Shown here in pieces: positions 17,984 to 26,545 of a stretch of DNA of 64,000 nt. How positions within the stretch are numbered: the stretch's first letter is position 1; each line of letters begins with the position of its first letter. The position numbers and the translations under genes are program-made. Below the pieces are notes generated by a model. It had not been told where the DNA came from, made no database searches, and worked only from the letters and a program-made list of their open reading frames with translations. Source of the stretch: Vagococcus sp. CY52-2 (GTDB lineage Bacteria; Bacillota; Bacilli; Lactobacillales; Vagococcaceae); contig NZ_CP093384.1 in assembly GCF_022655055.1 (NCBI RefSeq), positions 992,001-1,056,000 on the forward strand. Direction: 5' to 3'.

Positions 17984-18011
17984 AGCTGATTAATACTCTT
18001 ATTAATCAGCT
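17984..18011. repeat. 28-bp palindrome with 11-bp arms
   Basis: AGCTGATTAAT and its exact complement around a 6-base spacer. On the - strand it is followed by TTATTATTAT, so it could be a weak terminator; the 11-6-11 layout also matches a Xer-type core site. No gene runs into it from the right. Confidence 0.5.
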
Positions 18012-18086
18012 AAATAACTTATATAATATTGATTTAACCTAAGTAAATAGAACTCTATCAAACATTTTAAAGATTCATAGATACTT

Positions 18087-18128
18087 TTTTACCTTTCTTG
18101 AAAGTATCATCTTTCAAGAAAGGTAAAA
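18087..18128. repeat. 42-bp perfect palindrome upstream of xerS-like gene
   Basis: Eighteen-base perfect arms (TTTTACCTTTCTTGAAAG at 18087-18104 and its complement at 18111-18128) around TATCAT. TTTCTTGAAA occurs as well in the right arm of streptococcal difSL, which also lies just before xerS. No T-run follows on either strand, so it is not a terminator. It is a good candidate binding or recombination site for the recombinase encoded 100 bases downstream. Confidence 0.65.
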
Positions 18129-18168
18129 TATATTATTATTTTAAAATAACAATATATCATTAGTTTCA

Positions 18169-18197
18169 TTGACTTATTTAAAAATAAAGGATATTAT
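18169..18197 (+). promoter_or_regulatory. Promoter of the xerS-like gene
   Basis: TTGACT at 18169-18174 and TATTAT at 18192-18197, 17 bases apart, about 30 bases before the start codon. Confidence 0.6.
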
Positions 18198-18227
18198 ATA
18201 TACAAACATACGTTTGGAGGTTATCTT

Positions 18228-19307
18228 ATGTCTCAAGAAAAAAATATCAATCGATTAGAATTGGAATTACAGACTCTTCCCTTCTTTGTTCATGAATATG
18301 TACAAAAAAAAAGCATTGTTCCCTATTCTGTCACCACTCTATATGAATATTCTAAAGAATTTCGTCGCTTTTTTGACTGGTTAAAACATGAGTCTCTTAT
18401 TTTTTCAGATACTGCTAGTATCACACTTGAAGAAATGAATCATTTAACATATGAAGATGTCGAATTATATAAAGGCTACCTTCTTTCATCACCACGTCTT
18501 GGAACAAGCTCAGACGGAAGGCTAAGAAGTCATGTAAGTATTCAGCGCTCCATTACAGCGTTAAAATCATTATTTCAATTTTTAGCAACTCAAACAGAAA
18601 ATCAAGATGGAAAACCATATATACAACAAAATATTATGTTAAAAATAGATAATGTTAAAACTGGACGAACACTTCAAGATAGATCACGAGCAATCGAAAA
18701 GAAAATTTTAATAGGTGATGAATCTCTAGAATTTATTGAGTTTATTGATACGTCTTACGAAAATTTATTAACTAGTCATCAAGCAAAGTATGCGTTTAAA
18801 CGAAATAAAACACGTGATTTGGCGATTATTGCTCTATTTTTAGGTACTGGAATTCGTCTATCTGAATTAGTCAATATGAATGTGTCAGATTTGGATATCT
18901 CTAATATGGAAGCGACTGTTATTCGTAAAGGCGGATTTAAAGACACCACAATGATTTCTTCTGTTTTTATGGAATACATTAGTGAGTACGCTAAAGAACG
19001 CCACACTCTCTATCATCCAGAAAGAACTCAAAAAAGTTTATTTCTTTCACTCTATCGAGGAAAAGCACAACAAATCGATCAATCAACTGTTGAAAAATTA
19101 GTGGCAAAATATAGTAGTGCTTTTAAAACACGTATTACACCACATAAATTACGACATACGGTAGGAACACAACTCTATAAAAAAACAAATAGTTTACTGA
19201 CCGTCTCTCACCAACTAGGACAGACAGGAACGAGTGCTACTGCTCTATACACTCATTTAGTTGATGAAGAAAAAAGAGAAGCAATTAATGATTTATGGAC
19301 TAATTAA
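18228..19307 (+). CDS. xerS: XerS-like tyrosine recombinase
   Basis: 359-residue site-specific recombinase. The N-terminal SAM-like domain (about 1-150; VPYSVTTLYEYSKEFRRFFDWL) and the C-terminal catalytic domain with Arg in TGIRLSELVNMN, Lys in RKGGFKD, HKLRHTVG (HxxR), HQLG and the Tyr in ALYTHL are complete. Length and sequence pattern (LGDES-like segment, SLYRG, VEKLVAKYS) match XerS of lactococci and streptococci, about 356 residues, which alone resolves chromosome dimers at difSL. TTGGAGG precedes the ATG. A 42-bp palindrome lies 100 bases upstream and canonical dif-like sites 0.5 and 3.5 kb upstream. It may be the dimer-resolution enzyme or belong to an element integrated there. Confidence 0.85.
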   Translation: MSQEKNINRLELELQTLPFFVHEYVQKKSIVPYSVTTLYEYSKEFRRFFDWLKHESLIFSDTASITLEEMNHLTYEDVELYKGYLLSSPRLGTSSDGRLRSHVSIQRSITALKSLFQFLATQTENQDGKPYIQQNIMLKIDNVKTGRTLQDRSRAIEKKILIGDESLEFIEFIDTSYENLLTSHQAKYAFKRNKTRDLAIIALFLGTGIRLSELVNMNVSDLDISNMEATVIRKGGFKDTTMISSVFMEYISEYAKERHTLYHPERTQKSLFLSLYRGKAQQIDQSTVEKLVAKYSSAFKTRITPHKLRHTVGTQLYKKTNSLLTVSHQLGQTGTSATALYTHLVDEEKREAINDLWTN

Positions 19308-19426
19308 AGTCATTCATTCTTTGAATGGCTTTTTGTATCTAAATTATGATTAAATGGTCTCATCATTATGACGTATTTTTGTTATAATTATTTTTATAAA
19401 TCGAAATATGACTAAGGAGTTGCATT

Positions 19427-20602
19427 ATGTCTCAAAAAAAATATCGAATTGACATACCAGCCTCGTTTATTGATGAAAATAAGTTAGAAAGCGATAAAGT
19501 TTTACAAGTTAGAAAGGAAGATAATCGTCTCATTCTTGAAAAACCAATGATTGTTAAAAATAATGAAGCAATTTCACTTAAGTATTTCATTTATCCATCT
19601 ATTGTGATGACACTAATATTTTGTTATTCTATTTACCAAAAATCTCTTGAACAAATTCCTTTAACTGGTAATTTTTCTATTGCTAGCCATTTAATTTATT
19701 TAGGATTAATTAGTGGTATGTGTTCTTTTTCTTACTTTTTTATTAAAGGAAAACGAAATCCTAAAAACAAATCAACATTGGATATCTATTGGCGAAATGT
19801 CCCTACTATTATTTTTTCATTTACTGTGACATTAGCCCTCTTGTTGTCTTCATTCTTTTGGATGATTAGTAAACTATTTGTTGGAGCTAGCTTTGATGAA
19901 TTTACTGCAATAGCTATCTTTTTTATGTTTGCCTGTATTATTAATTATTTTATGATTTATTCTGCTAACATATTTACTTCATCAATGATTGTGTCTTTAT
20001 TAATAGCAGTGATTATTGGGGGTGTTTTTTTTGCTATGTTAACAAATAGTCAAAGCAAGTGGTGGCAACATAACTTTAGTTACCTTGGAACAAATGAAGC
20101 GATAAGGAGTTGGCCATTTAATTTAACGCTTATTTTAGCTTCTTTACTAATGATTGCTTTAGTTGATTATTTGTTCGTTAACTTAAAAAATCATGGCTAT
20201 CATGGAAGAGGTATCACTATTTTACGTATTTTGATGATATTACTTTCTCTTTCATTAGGTGGTGTTGGCTTCTTTCCTAATAATGAAGGCGTCTGGCATG
20301 AATTACACAATCATGCTGCTAACCTTTTAGTATTTATTATCATCCTTCTTATTATAGGGATAAAATGGCTTTTACCCAAAGTCACAAAAGAATTTTTGAT
20401 TGTCTCCTATGGAATAGCTATCATTTTATTAGTAGCAAATTTTCTATTTGAAACGATTGGTTATTTATCACTTACTGTTTTTGAAATTATTGCGTTTGGA
20501 TTAGCTTTTAGTTGGATTTTATTATTATTACAACATATTAATCGACTATGTGCTTATGAAAATGATGTGATTTTAGTTAAATTAGAAGAGATTACTAAAT
20601 AA
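19427..20602 (+). CDS. DUF998 membrane protein with AbrB-like N-terminus
   Basis: 391 residues. Residues 1-40 (KKYRIDIPASFIDENKLESDKVLQVRKEDNRLILEKP) resemble a SpoVT/AbrB swapped-hairpin domain; about ten hydrophobic helices follow from residue 50, with FSYLGTNEAIRSWPFNLTLILASLL and GFFPNNEGVWHELHNHAANLLVF, the features of DUF998 proteins. The function of DUF998 is unknown; the AbrB-like head suggests contact with DNA or a partner. AAGGAG precedes the ATG by 8 bases; single gene with its own terminator, 120 bases after xerS. Confidence 0.75.
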   Translation: MSQKKYRIDIPASFIDENKLESDKVLQVRKEDNRLILEKPMIVKNNEAISLKYFIYPSIVMTLIFCYSIYQKSLEQIPLTGNFSIASHLIYLGLISGMCSFSYFFIKGKRNPKNKSTLDIYWRNVPTIIFSFTVTLALLLSSFFWMISKLFVGASFDEFTAIAIFFMFACIINYFMIYSANIFTSSMIVSLLIAVIIGGVFFAMLTNSQSKWWQHNFSYLGTNEAIRSWPFNLTLILASLLMIALVDYLFVNLKNHGYHGRGITILRILMILLSLSLGGVGFFPNNEGVWHELHNHAANLLVFIIILLIIGIKWLLPKVTKEFLIVSYGIAIILLVANFLFETIGYLSLTVFEIIAFGLAFSWILLLLQHINRLCAYENDVILVKLEEITK

Positions 20603-20637
20603 AGAGATGTGAAGGGGGGTACCTTCACATCTCTTTA
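20600..20637. terminator. Bidirectional terminator
   Basis: AAAGAGATGTGAAGG pairs with CCTTCACATCTCTTT around GGGGTA, between the converging DUF998 and aspD genes. Confidence 0.85.
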
Positions 20638-22224
20638 TGATTGTTTTTTAAATGCTTGATAGTACTCATTTAATAATTCTAGCATCTGTTGTCCAATTGT
20701 TTGATAGTCTTTGGTTGGTAAATTTGCTTCAGATACACGTAAGTCACCCGGATTAGCTCCAAATCCAACGCCATCCATCAAAACAATTCCATTTTTTTGC
20801 GCAAGATTAATTAAAAAATCAATTTGTTCATAATGAGTTTTTAAATAATGACTAAACTCAGCCCCATATTTTTCTTCTGCCAAATGATAAATATTAATCA
20901 TTGAATAATACTTAGCATTTTTGGAACTGTCATCTTTAGCATAATTTAAAGCAGCATGTAATTTTTCGTAACGTTCATTTACTAATTTTTTTGAAGCCTC
21001 GATATAATCATCACTTATGTCTGATACAACTAAATGAGTTAAACTAAATAAAGCTTCCATAATTTGCGATGGTGTTGATAATCCTGCAATATGATATAAC
21101 CCAATCGACCGGCTATCTGCTACCATTCGATCAATAAAACTCATTTCTTCAGTATCTAATACGACAAGATGATAACGTTTATTTAATTTATCTTGTTCTT
21201 CCTTAGGCAACTCTTTAATTAACTTATCAAAGACATTTTCTTTATGTAATCCAATGATACCTAGTCGCCATCCTGTTGCACCAAATAATTTTGAGTAAGA
21301 GTACACTAATAATGTATTAAAAGGAACAACAGAATAGACTGTTTGAAAATCATTAACAAACGTGCCATAGACATCATCCGTAATAATCATTAAATCAGGG
21401 TTATTCATCACTGCTTTTTTTATTTCTTTTAATGCTGTATCATCTAGTGCTTTTGATCCAGGATTACTTGGATTAACTAGGAAAAAAGCTTTTAGCTCTG
21501 GATCATTTAGTTTATCAATAGTCGCTGGATCTATTTCCCAATTATGTTCCTCTTTAGAACTTAAATCTAACTCAACTAGTTCATAATCATTTAACACAGG
21601 AATTTGTAAATAGGGAGTAAAAATTGGGGTATTAATTGCAATTTTATCACCAGGTTTGATTAACTTGTTTTCTTTTAAAGAATTAAACGTATAAACAATG
21701 GCAGCACTCCCTCCTTCTGTAGGAAAAAGAGTGGTATCATTTGCTAAGTCTACTCCATTATATAAAACACTTTGCAAGTATTGATTTAATATCATTTCAG
21801 TATATTTTAACACACGATTTGGTGACGGGTATAAATTTCCCAAGACACCATCAACAAATTCTTTCACTACATCATCAAGAGTCAATCCTAATTTGTTCTT
21901 CAAATAGTCTAAACAAAGGACTAAGAATTGATCTGTTTCATTAGTTTGAGGGGATAAAAATTGTACTAAACGTTTAGATAGTCCCTCTAACTCTGTGTAA
22001 CCAACTAAATCACCATCGGAAATCGTCCGCTCAGATTCTTCAATACCAAATTCTACTAATCTAGAGAATGCTAAACGTGCTTTCTTATTAATCCAATTGG
22101 GATTGCCACGCCCAGCATTTAAATAAGGATTCCCTTTTGCATTAATCTTTGCTAACTCAACCATCTTTTCACTAATTTCAAAGGCACCCAGTGTCTCTAT
22201 TTTTTCTTCATCAGAAGTATTCAT
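20635..22224 (-). CDS. aspD: Aspartate 4-decarboxylase (bifunctional aspartate aminotransferase)
   Basis: PLP enzyme that turns aspartate into alanine and CO2, consuming a proton. 529 residues, the unusual length of the AspD family (ordinary aminotransferases have about 400). The start shows the AspD pattern NPYLNAGRGNPNWI; the PLP Lys is near residue 311 in YSYSKLFGATGWRLG, with NPSNPGSKALDD and ITDDVYGTF upstream of it. ATG at 22224 lies about 10 bases behind GGAGGT; a GTG further up overlaps that motif. With the AspT antiporter it builds a proton motive force, but no aspT is adjacent in this window. Appears to be a single gene. Confidence 0.92.
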   Translation of the reverse strand: MNTSDEEKIETLGAFEISEKMVELAKINAKGNPYLNAGRGNPNWINKKARLAFSRLVEFGIEESERTISDGDLVGYTELEGLSKRLVQFLSPQTNETDQFLVLCLDYLKNKLGLTLDDVVKEFVDGVLGNLYPSPNRVLKYTEMILNQYLQSVLYNGVDLANDTTLFPTEGGSAAIVYTFNSLKENKLIKPGDKIAINTPIFTPYLQIPVLNDYELVELDLSSKEEHNWEIDPATIDKLNDPELKAFFLVNPSNPGSKALDDTALKEIKKAVMNNPDLMIITDDVYGTFVNDFQTVYSVVPFNTLLVYSYSKLFGATGWRLGIIGLHKENVFDKLIKELPKEEQDKLNKRYHLVVLDTEEMSFIDRMVADSRSIGLYHIAGLSTPSQIMEALFSLTHLVVSDISDDYIEASKKLVNERYEKLHAALNYAKDDSSKNAKYYSMINIYHLAEEKYGAEFSHYLKTHYEQIDFLINLAQKNGIVLMDGVGFGANPGDLRVSEANLPTKDYQTIGQQMLELLNEYYQAFKKQS

Positions 22225-22378
22225 CTTGTTATCAACCTCCACTAATTAAAAACAAATGTTTTTATTGTTAAATAATGTGTTATAGTATAACATTTCAATG
22301 AATTAATTTCATTTATAAAGTATCATATTCAATAAAATATCATATGTTTCATAAAATTATCATATCGATTTTGAATAT

Positions 22379-22412
22379 AAAAAAAGACTTAGATAAATTT
22401 CTAAGTCTTTTG
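22379..22412 (-). terminator. Terminator of murE
   Basis: AAAAGACTTAG and CTAAGTCTTTT around an 8-base loop, T-run on the - strand, just after the murE stop codon. Confidence 0.85.
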
Positions 22413-22427
22413 GTTCGCATAATATTA

Positions 22428-23942
22428 TTATGGTTTCTTTAAGATGTGGTTTTCAGCAATGGTATAATCTCCCAAATACGGGACATCTCTTCCTTGTATC
22501 TTTTGATATAAATCTCGACCTTTCCCTGCTAATATAACAGTATCATGGCTCGTAGCTAAATCTAATGCTTGTTTAATCGCTTCTTCTCTATCTATTACAA
22601 TATGTTGAATAACATCTTTGTTTGTAATGTATTGACTAATTTCATTAATAATCATGACAGGATCCTCGTATCCAGGATCATCAGATGTGAGAAACACAAT
22701 ATCAGTATACTCATTTAACACATCACCAAAGTCTTTTCTTCGAGACGTTGCCTTATCTCCCGTACTACCAATCACAGTAATAATTTTCCCATCTTGATGT
22801 TCATTTTTGGCAAATCCTAATAAACTCGTTAAACTCACTTTATTATGAGCATAATCAATATAAACAGTAGAGCCATTTTTTTGAATGAGTTTTTCCATTC
22901 GACCAGGCACAATGGCTTGTTCTAACCCTTTTTTACAACTGTCAATATCAACTCCTAATAATCTAGCAGCCATCAAACTAGCTAAAGCATTGTCCTTATT
23001 AAAGTCCCCCATTAAACTTAATTCGTAATGATCACACAAATCAAGCACATCTTCCTGTGCCTCAACACTAAAACTTGAGGCATTTTCTCCCTTTTCCCAG
23101 TAATAAGTTGCAGATTTATCATGCGAACTATAAGTAAGGGTTGGGATGTTTCTATCTTGTGCTTCTTCTAAAATTAACGCCACATCTTTTGTTTCTTTGT
23201 TTACAATAAAATGTTTTGAATGTTGAATTAATTGTCTCTTACAATAATAATAATCATCAAACGTTGGGTGCTCTATTGGGCTAATATGATCTGGCGAAAT
23301 ATTAAGGAAAATCCCAACATCAAACATCAGTTTATAGACACGATTTAACTTATATGCCTGTGAAGATACTTCCATTACTAAATGTGTCATCTTATTATCA
23401 ACTGCTTGTGCCATCATACGATATAAATCCATTGACTCGGGGGTTGTTAAATGAGACTTAAAATAAGTCTTTCCATCTAGTGTGGAATTCATCGTAGAAA
23501 ACATTGCTGTTTTATGTTGGTTAAATTCATCCAATATATATTTTAAAAAATATGCTGAAGTTGTTTTTCCTTTTGTTCCTGTAAAAGCGACTACTTTTAA
23601 TTTCGTTTGAGGGTCATCATAAAAAGCCATACTAATCAAAGCCATTGCTTTTCTAATGTCTGTCACAATGATTCCTAAGCCACCATTCACCTCAAAAGGC
23701 ATCTCTGATATATAAACAGATAACCCTTGAGACATAGCAGCCATTAAATACTCTGCTTTAAAACTAGCTCCTTTACAAAAAAATAACGTCTCACTTGATA
23801 CATCCCTTGAATCATATGATAAATGAGTGAGGGTTTTATCCTCAACGGGAAGATTATAGTGCCACTCATTGTTATATATAAATTCTTTTAATAACTTATT
23901 TTCTTTTAATAATCCTTCTACTTGGTGCAATGAAATCGTCAA
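22428..23942 (-). CDS. murE: UDP-MurNAc-tripeptide synthetase (lysine-adding type)
   Basis: Cytoplasmic Mur ligase that adds the third residue, here probably L-lysine, to UDP-MurNAc-L-Ala-D-Glu. ATP loop GTKGKTTS at about 116-123, the MEVSSQAY and NISPDHISPIEHP motifs, the carbamoylated Lys in YCKRQLI, the VPGRMEKL hinge and DYAHNKVSL are all present. The substrate loop reads DDPGYEDP rather than the DNPR of diaminopimelate enzymes, which points to lysine. The start is probably the TTG at 23942, about 10 bases behind AAGG; a GTG at 23951 is too close to it. It is alone rather than in a division cluster, as in streptococci. Confidence 0.9.
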   Translation of the reverse strand: MTISLHQVEGLLKENKLLKEFIYNNEWHYNLPVEDKTLTHLSYDSRDVSSETLFFCKGASFKAEYLMAAMSQGLSVYISEMPFEVNGGLGIIVTDIRKAMALISMAFYDDPQTKLKVVAFTGTKGKTTSAYFLKYILDEFNQHKTAMFSTMNSTLDGKTYFKSHLTTPESMDLYRMMAQAVDNKMTHLVMEVSSQAYKLNRVYKLMFDVGIFLNISPDHISPIEHPTFDDYYYCKRQLIQHSKHFIVNKETKDVALILEEAQDRNIPTLTYSSHDKSATYYWEKGENASSFSVEAQEDVLDLCDHYELSLMGDFNKDNALASLMAARLLGVDIDSCKKGLEQAIVPGRMEKLIQKNGSTVYIDYAHNKVSLTSLLGFAKNEHQDGKIITVIGSTGDKATSRRKDFGDVLNEYTDIVFLTSDDPGYEDPVMIINEISQYITNKDVIQHIVIDREEAIKQALDLATSHDTVILAGKGRDLYQKIQGRDVPYLGDYTIAENHILKKP

Positions 23943-24138
23943 AAAAACCACGCCTTACTAATTATAATTTATTGATATTATATCATACTCTTTTAACAAT
24001 CGTCCTTATTAGATGTTATACACAAAAAAATTAAAATAATATTTTATCAAAAGAAAGAACTATTACCAGTTTCACGACCTTTTATGCTATAGTAGTAATA
24101 TAAAAATTGTTTTTTTATCACACTTTGGAGGGATTATT

Positions 24139-24576
24139 ATGAAATATGTCAAATCATTACTATTCTTTATTATCGCAACATTTTCATTAACTGCCTGTAC
24201 AAATTCTAATTACAAACAAGAACTCACCAATCATGATTGGACCCTAATTAGAGAATCAGAAGAGCAATTCCCACCTTTATTGGTAAGATTTGATCATGAT
24301 AAGTTATTATCTAAAATTGATAGCAAATCTTTTAATAAAAAAGATAAAGATTACGTTGGAGATGACCTTGCAAAAAAATTTGCCAAAGAACTATCAAACA
24401 ATACAGAAATCGAATCACGATACACAATTGATGGAGACAAGATCACTTTTAAAAATACTCAGCTAGACATAAAAGGAATTTATACAATGTCTCATGAAGG
24501 AAAAGATATTATCTTAACCCCAACTGATAGCGTTGATAATACGGATATGATCATTAAACTTATTCCTAAACAATAA
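24139..24576 (+). CDS. Small lipoprotein of unknown function
   Basis: 145 residues. A signal peptide with lipobox LTAC (Cys20) means export and lipid attachment outside the membrane. The mature part (about 21-145) is charged, with strands such as TIDGDKITFKNTQLDIKGIYTMSHEGKDIILTP, a compact beta-rich domain like those of other short lipoproteins with a lipocalin-like repeat; no family is recognised. TTTGGAGGG precedes the ATG by 7 bases. It stands between the divergent murE and the exonuclease fragment. Confidence 0.75.
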   Translation: MKYVKSLLFFIIATFSLTACTNSNYKQELTNHDWTLIRESEEQFPPLLVRFDHDKLLSKIDSKSFNKKDKDYVGDDLAKKFAKELSNNTEIESRYTIDGDKITFKNTQLDIKGIYTMSHEGKDIILTPTDSVDNTDMIIKLIPKQ

Positions 24577-24584
24577 TAAATAAG

Positions 24585-24626
24585 AAAAGCTAGTTAATCG
24601 ATTAAATGACTTTAACTAGCTTTTTT
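24585..24626 (+). terminator. Terminator of the lipoprotein gene
   Basis: AAAAGCTAGTTAA and its complement around a loop of about 12 bases, with six T. Confidence 0.82.
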
Positions 24627-24826
24627 AGTGACTCTAAACCAAAATGATTAGCTTGGTATAACAAAATATTCGCACAAGCTAGACTATCGTCTAATGCGTT
24701 ATGGTGATTGTCTAAAGAGATGCCTAACTTTTTACTAACAGTATTTAATTTATGGTTTTCAAATTCTGGAAATAGCGTTTTACTTGTTCGAACTGTACAT
24801 AACGACACATAATATGGTTGATGGTT
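24602..24826 (-). pseudogene. C-terminal fragment of a DnaQ-type 3'-5' exonuclease
   Basis: About 68 codons match the end of DNA polymerase III epsilon-type exonucleases: CTVRTSKTLFPEFENHKLNTVSKKLGI followed by HHNALDDSLACANILL, which holds the last catalytic His and Asp (HxAxxD). The N-terminal two thirds with the DExE motif are missing and an in-frame TAG lies just upstream. Intact proteins have about 180 residues. The stop region overlaps the lipoprotein terminator. Confidence 0.75.
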
Positions 24827-24921
24827 GATCTAAGCCATACTAATCTAGACATCCTTTTAAAATAAAAAAAGTTAGATTAAATAAAACCTCCCAATTCAAG
24901 TTTCCAGGAGGTTTAGTTTGG

Positions 24922-25671
24922 TTATAAGTTGAAAAAAGTTAGTAAATCAGCTAATCCTAATTGTTTTTTTTGTGTTTCATCTATGTCTTTTTGAACTTGC
25001 CCTGAATCTAACACAATTAATCGATTGCCGTATTTCAATGCATCTTCCATACGGTGTGTAATCATTAGACACGTTAATTTATTTTCTGAGATGGTCTTTT
25101 CTGTTAAATCCATTAATTGCCGACTTGTTTTAGGATCAAGAGCGGCTGTATGTTCATCCAATAATAATAAATCGGGTTTTTGAATTGTTGCCATCAATAA
25201 ACTAAGTGCTTGCCTTTGACCACCTGATAGATTACCAGTTGGTGTATCTAAATGATGTTCTAACCCATTTCCTATTTTTTGGCATTGTTCAAAGAAAAAT
25301 TCTTTTTGTTGTGCTAATTGGCGTTTTTTAAGCCCTCTTTTTTTTCCTCTGAGTTGAGCCAATAATAAGTTCTCTGAAACAGTCATTCTTGGGGCAGTAC
25401 CTAATTTAGGGTCTTGAAAAACGCGCGCAATATACTTTGCTCTATTTTCTTCACTTTGATTCGTCACATCTTCACCATTGAGTTCTACTCTACCACTGGT
25501 TAAAAATAACTGACCAGAGATGACATTAAATAGAGTTGACTTACCTGCTCCATTTCCTCCCAAAATAGTCACAAATTCACCATGAGGTATTGAGAGATTT
25601 AAACGATCCATAATATGACGTCCACTTGAAATAGTTTTAACACCATTGATAATATCTAATGCATTATTCAT
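24922..25671 (-). CDS. ABC transporter ATPase, TrpZ-like
   Basis: 249-residue nucleotide-binding protein of an uptake transporter. Walker A GGNGAGKSTLF (about 34-44), signature LSGGQRQALSLLMA (about 144-157), Walker B LLLLDEHTAALDP, switch His in MITHRME. It is the last gene of the three-gene operon; its ATG overlaps the permease stop by eight bases. The start chosen has GGGGGAAG about 7 bases ahead; a longer frame would begin inside the permease. Tryptophan as substrate is inferred from the Trp-codon leader of the operon and from the TrpXYZ family. Confidence 0.88.
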   Translation of the reverse strand: MNNALDIINGVKTISSGRHIMDRLNLSIPHGEFVTILGGNGAGKSTLFNVISGQLFLTSGRVELNGEDVTNQSEENRAKYIARVFQDPKLGTAPRMTVSENLLLAQLRGKKRGLKKRQLAQQKEFFFEQCQKIGNGLEHHLDTPTGNLSGGQRQALSLLMATIQKPDLLLLDEHTAALDPKTSRQLMDLTEKTISENKLTCLMITHRMEDALKYGNRLIVLDSGQVQKDIDETQKKQLGLADLLTFFNL

Positions 25672-26545
25672 TGATACTTCCCCCTTTTTTCTCACTAAAT
25701 TTCTTGCTTAATTCTGGAATAATTAAGCAAATACCTAGAATAACAGAAGAATAGAATTTCAAGTAAGTTGTATCAAAACTTAATTTAATTACAGCCAGTA
25801 TCAATAATTGATAGATAATACTTCCCACTACAATTGCAATGAATCGTTCTAACATGGTCAGTTCTCCAAATAATAGCTCTCCTAAAATGATAGACGCTAA
25901 GCCAATGACAATAACACCAATCCCTTTATTAATATCAGCATAACCATCACTTTGTGCTATTAAAGCCCCTGATAATCCAATTAGCCCATTTGACACAATA
26001 AGTCCCAAAATCTTCATTTTATCTGTATGAACCCCTAATGATTTTGCCATAACTTCATTATCACCAGTTGCAATGTAAGCTTGTCCTAAATCGGTATTTA
26101 AAAATGACAATAAACAAAATATCACGATGATTACAACTAGTAACCCAATCAGTATAACATCAAAATTAGCCGGCAAATGGGCAAAGTTTAGTAATGAAAA
26201 GATTTTTGGTTTATTAAGCAGTGACAAGTTAGGTGATTTCATGACAAACAACATCACTGAATTGAGTGCACTCATTACTAGTATTCCTGAAAGAATGACT
26301 GGAATCTTTCCCTTAGTATAGAGTAATCCTGTCGTTAAGCCTGCTAACATACCTGCCATAACTCCTAACAATGTGGCTATAACAGGTGATACACCATTGG
26401 TAATAGCTGTAACACAAACAGCACCTCCAAGAGGGAAACTCCCTTCTGTTGTTAAATCTGGAAAATCCAATATTCTATATGTTAAATAAATGCCTAGGCC
26501 CAGTACTGACCATAATATTCCTTGTCCTATTGTTGATGCAATCAT
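25664..26545 (-). CDS. ABC transporter permease, TrpY-like
   Basis: 293-residue membrane protein with eight or nine hydrophobic helices, of the branched-chain amino acid (LivH-like) permease type; DFPDLTTEGSFPLGGAV near residue 30 is typical of the permeases that go with PF04392 binding proteins. Its ATG overlaps the stop of the upstream gene (ATGA) and its stop overlaps the ATPase start, so the three are coupled. GAGGAGG is a good ribosome site. Confidence 0.88.
   Translation of the reverse strand: MIASTIGQGILWSVLGLGIYLTYRILDFPDLTTEGSFPLGGAVCVTAITNGVSPVIATLLGVMAGMLAGLTTGLLYTKGKIPVILSGILVMSALNSVMLFVMKSPNLSLLNKPKIFSLLNFAHLPANFDVILIGLLVVIIVIFCLLSFLNTDLGQAYIATGDNEVMAKSLGVHTDKMKILGLIVSNGLIGLSGALIAQSDGYADINKGIGVIVIGLASIILGELLFGELTMLERFIAIVVGSIIYQLLILAVIKLSFDTTYLKFYSSVILGICLIIPELSKKFSEKKGGSINE

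Noticed and set aside
18087-18128. Rho-independent terminator
   Set aside because: The hairpin is very strong but is followed by AAAATATA on the + strand and has no T-run on the - strand; a recombinase or protein site is more likely.
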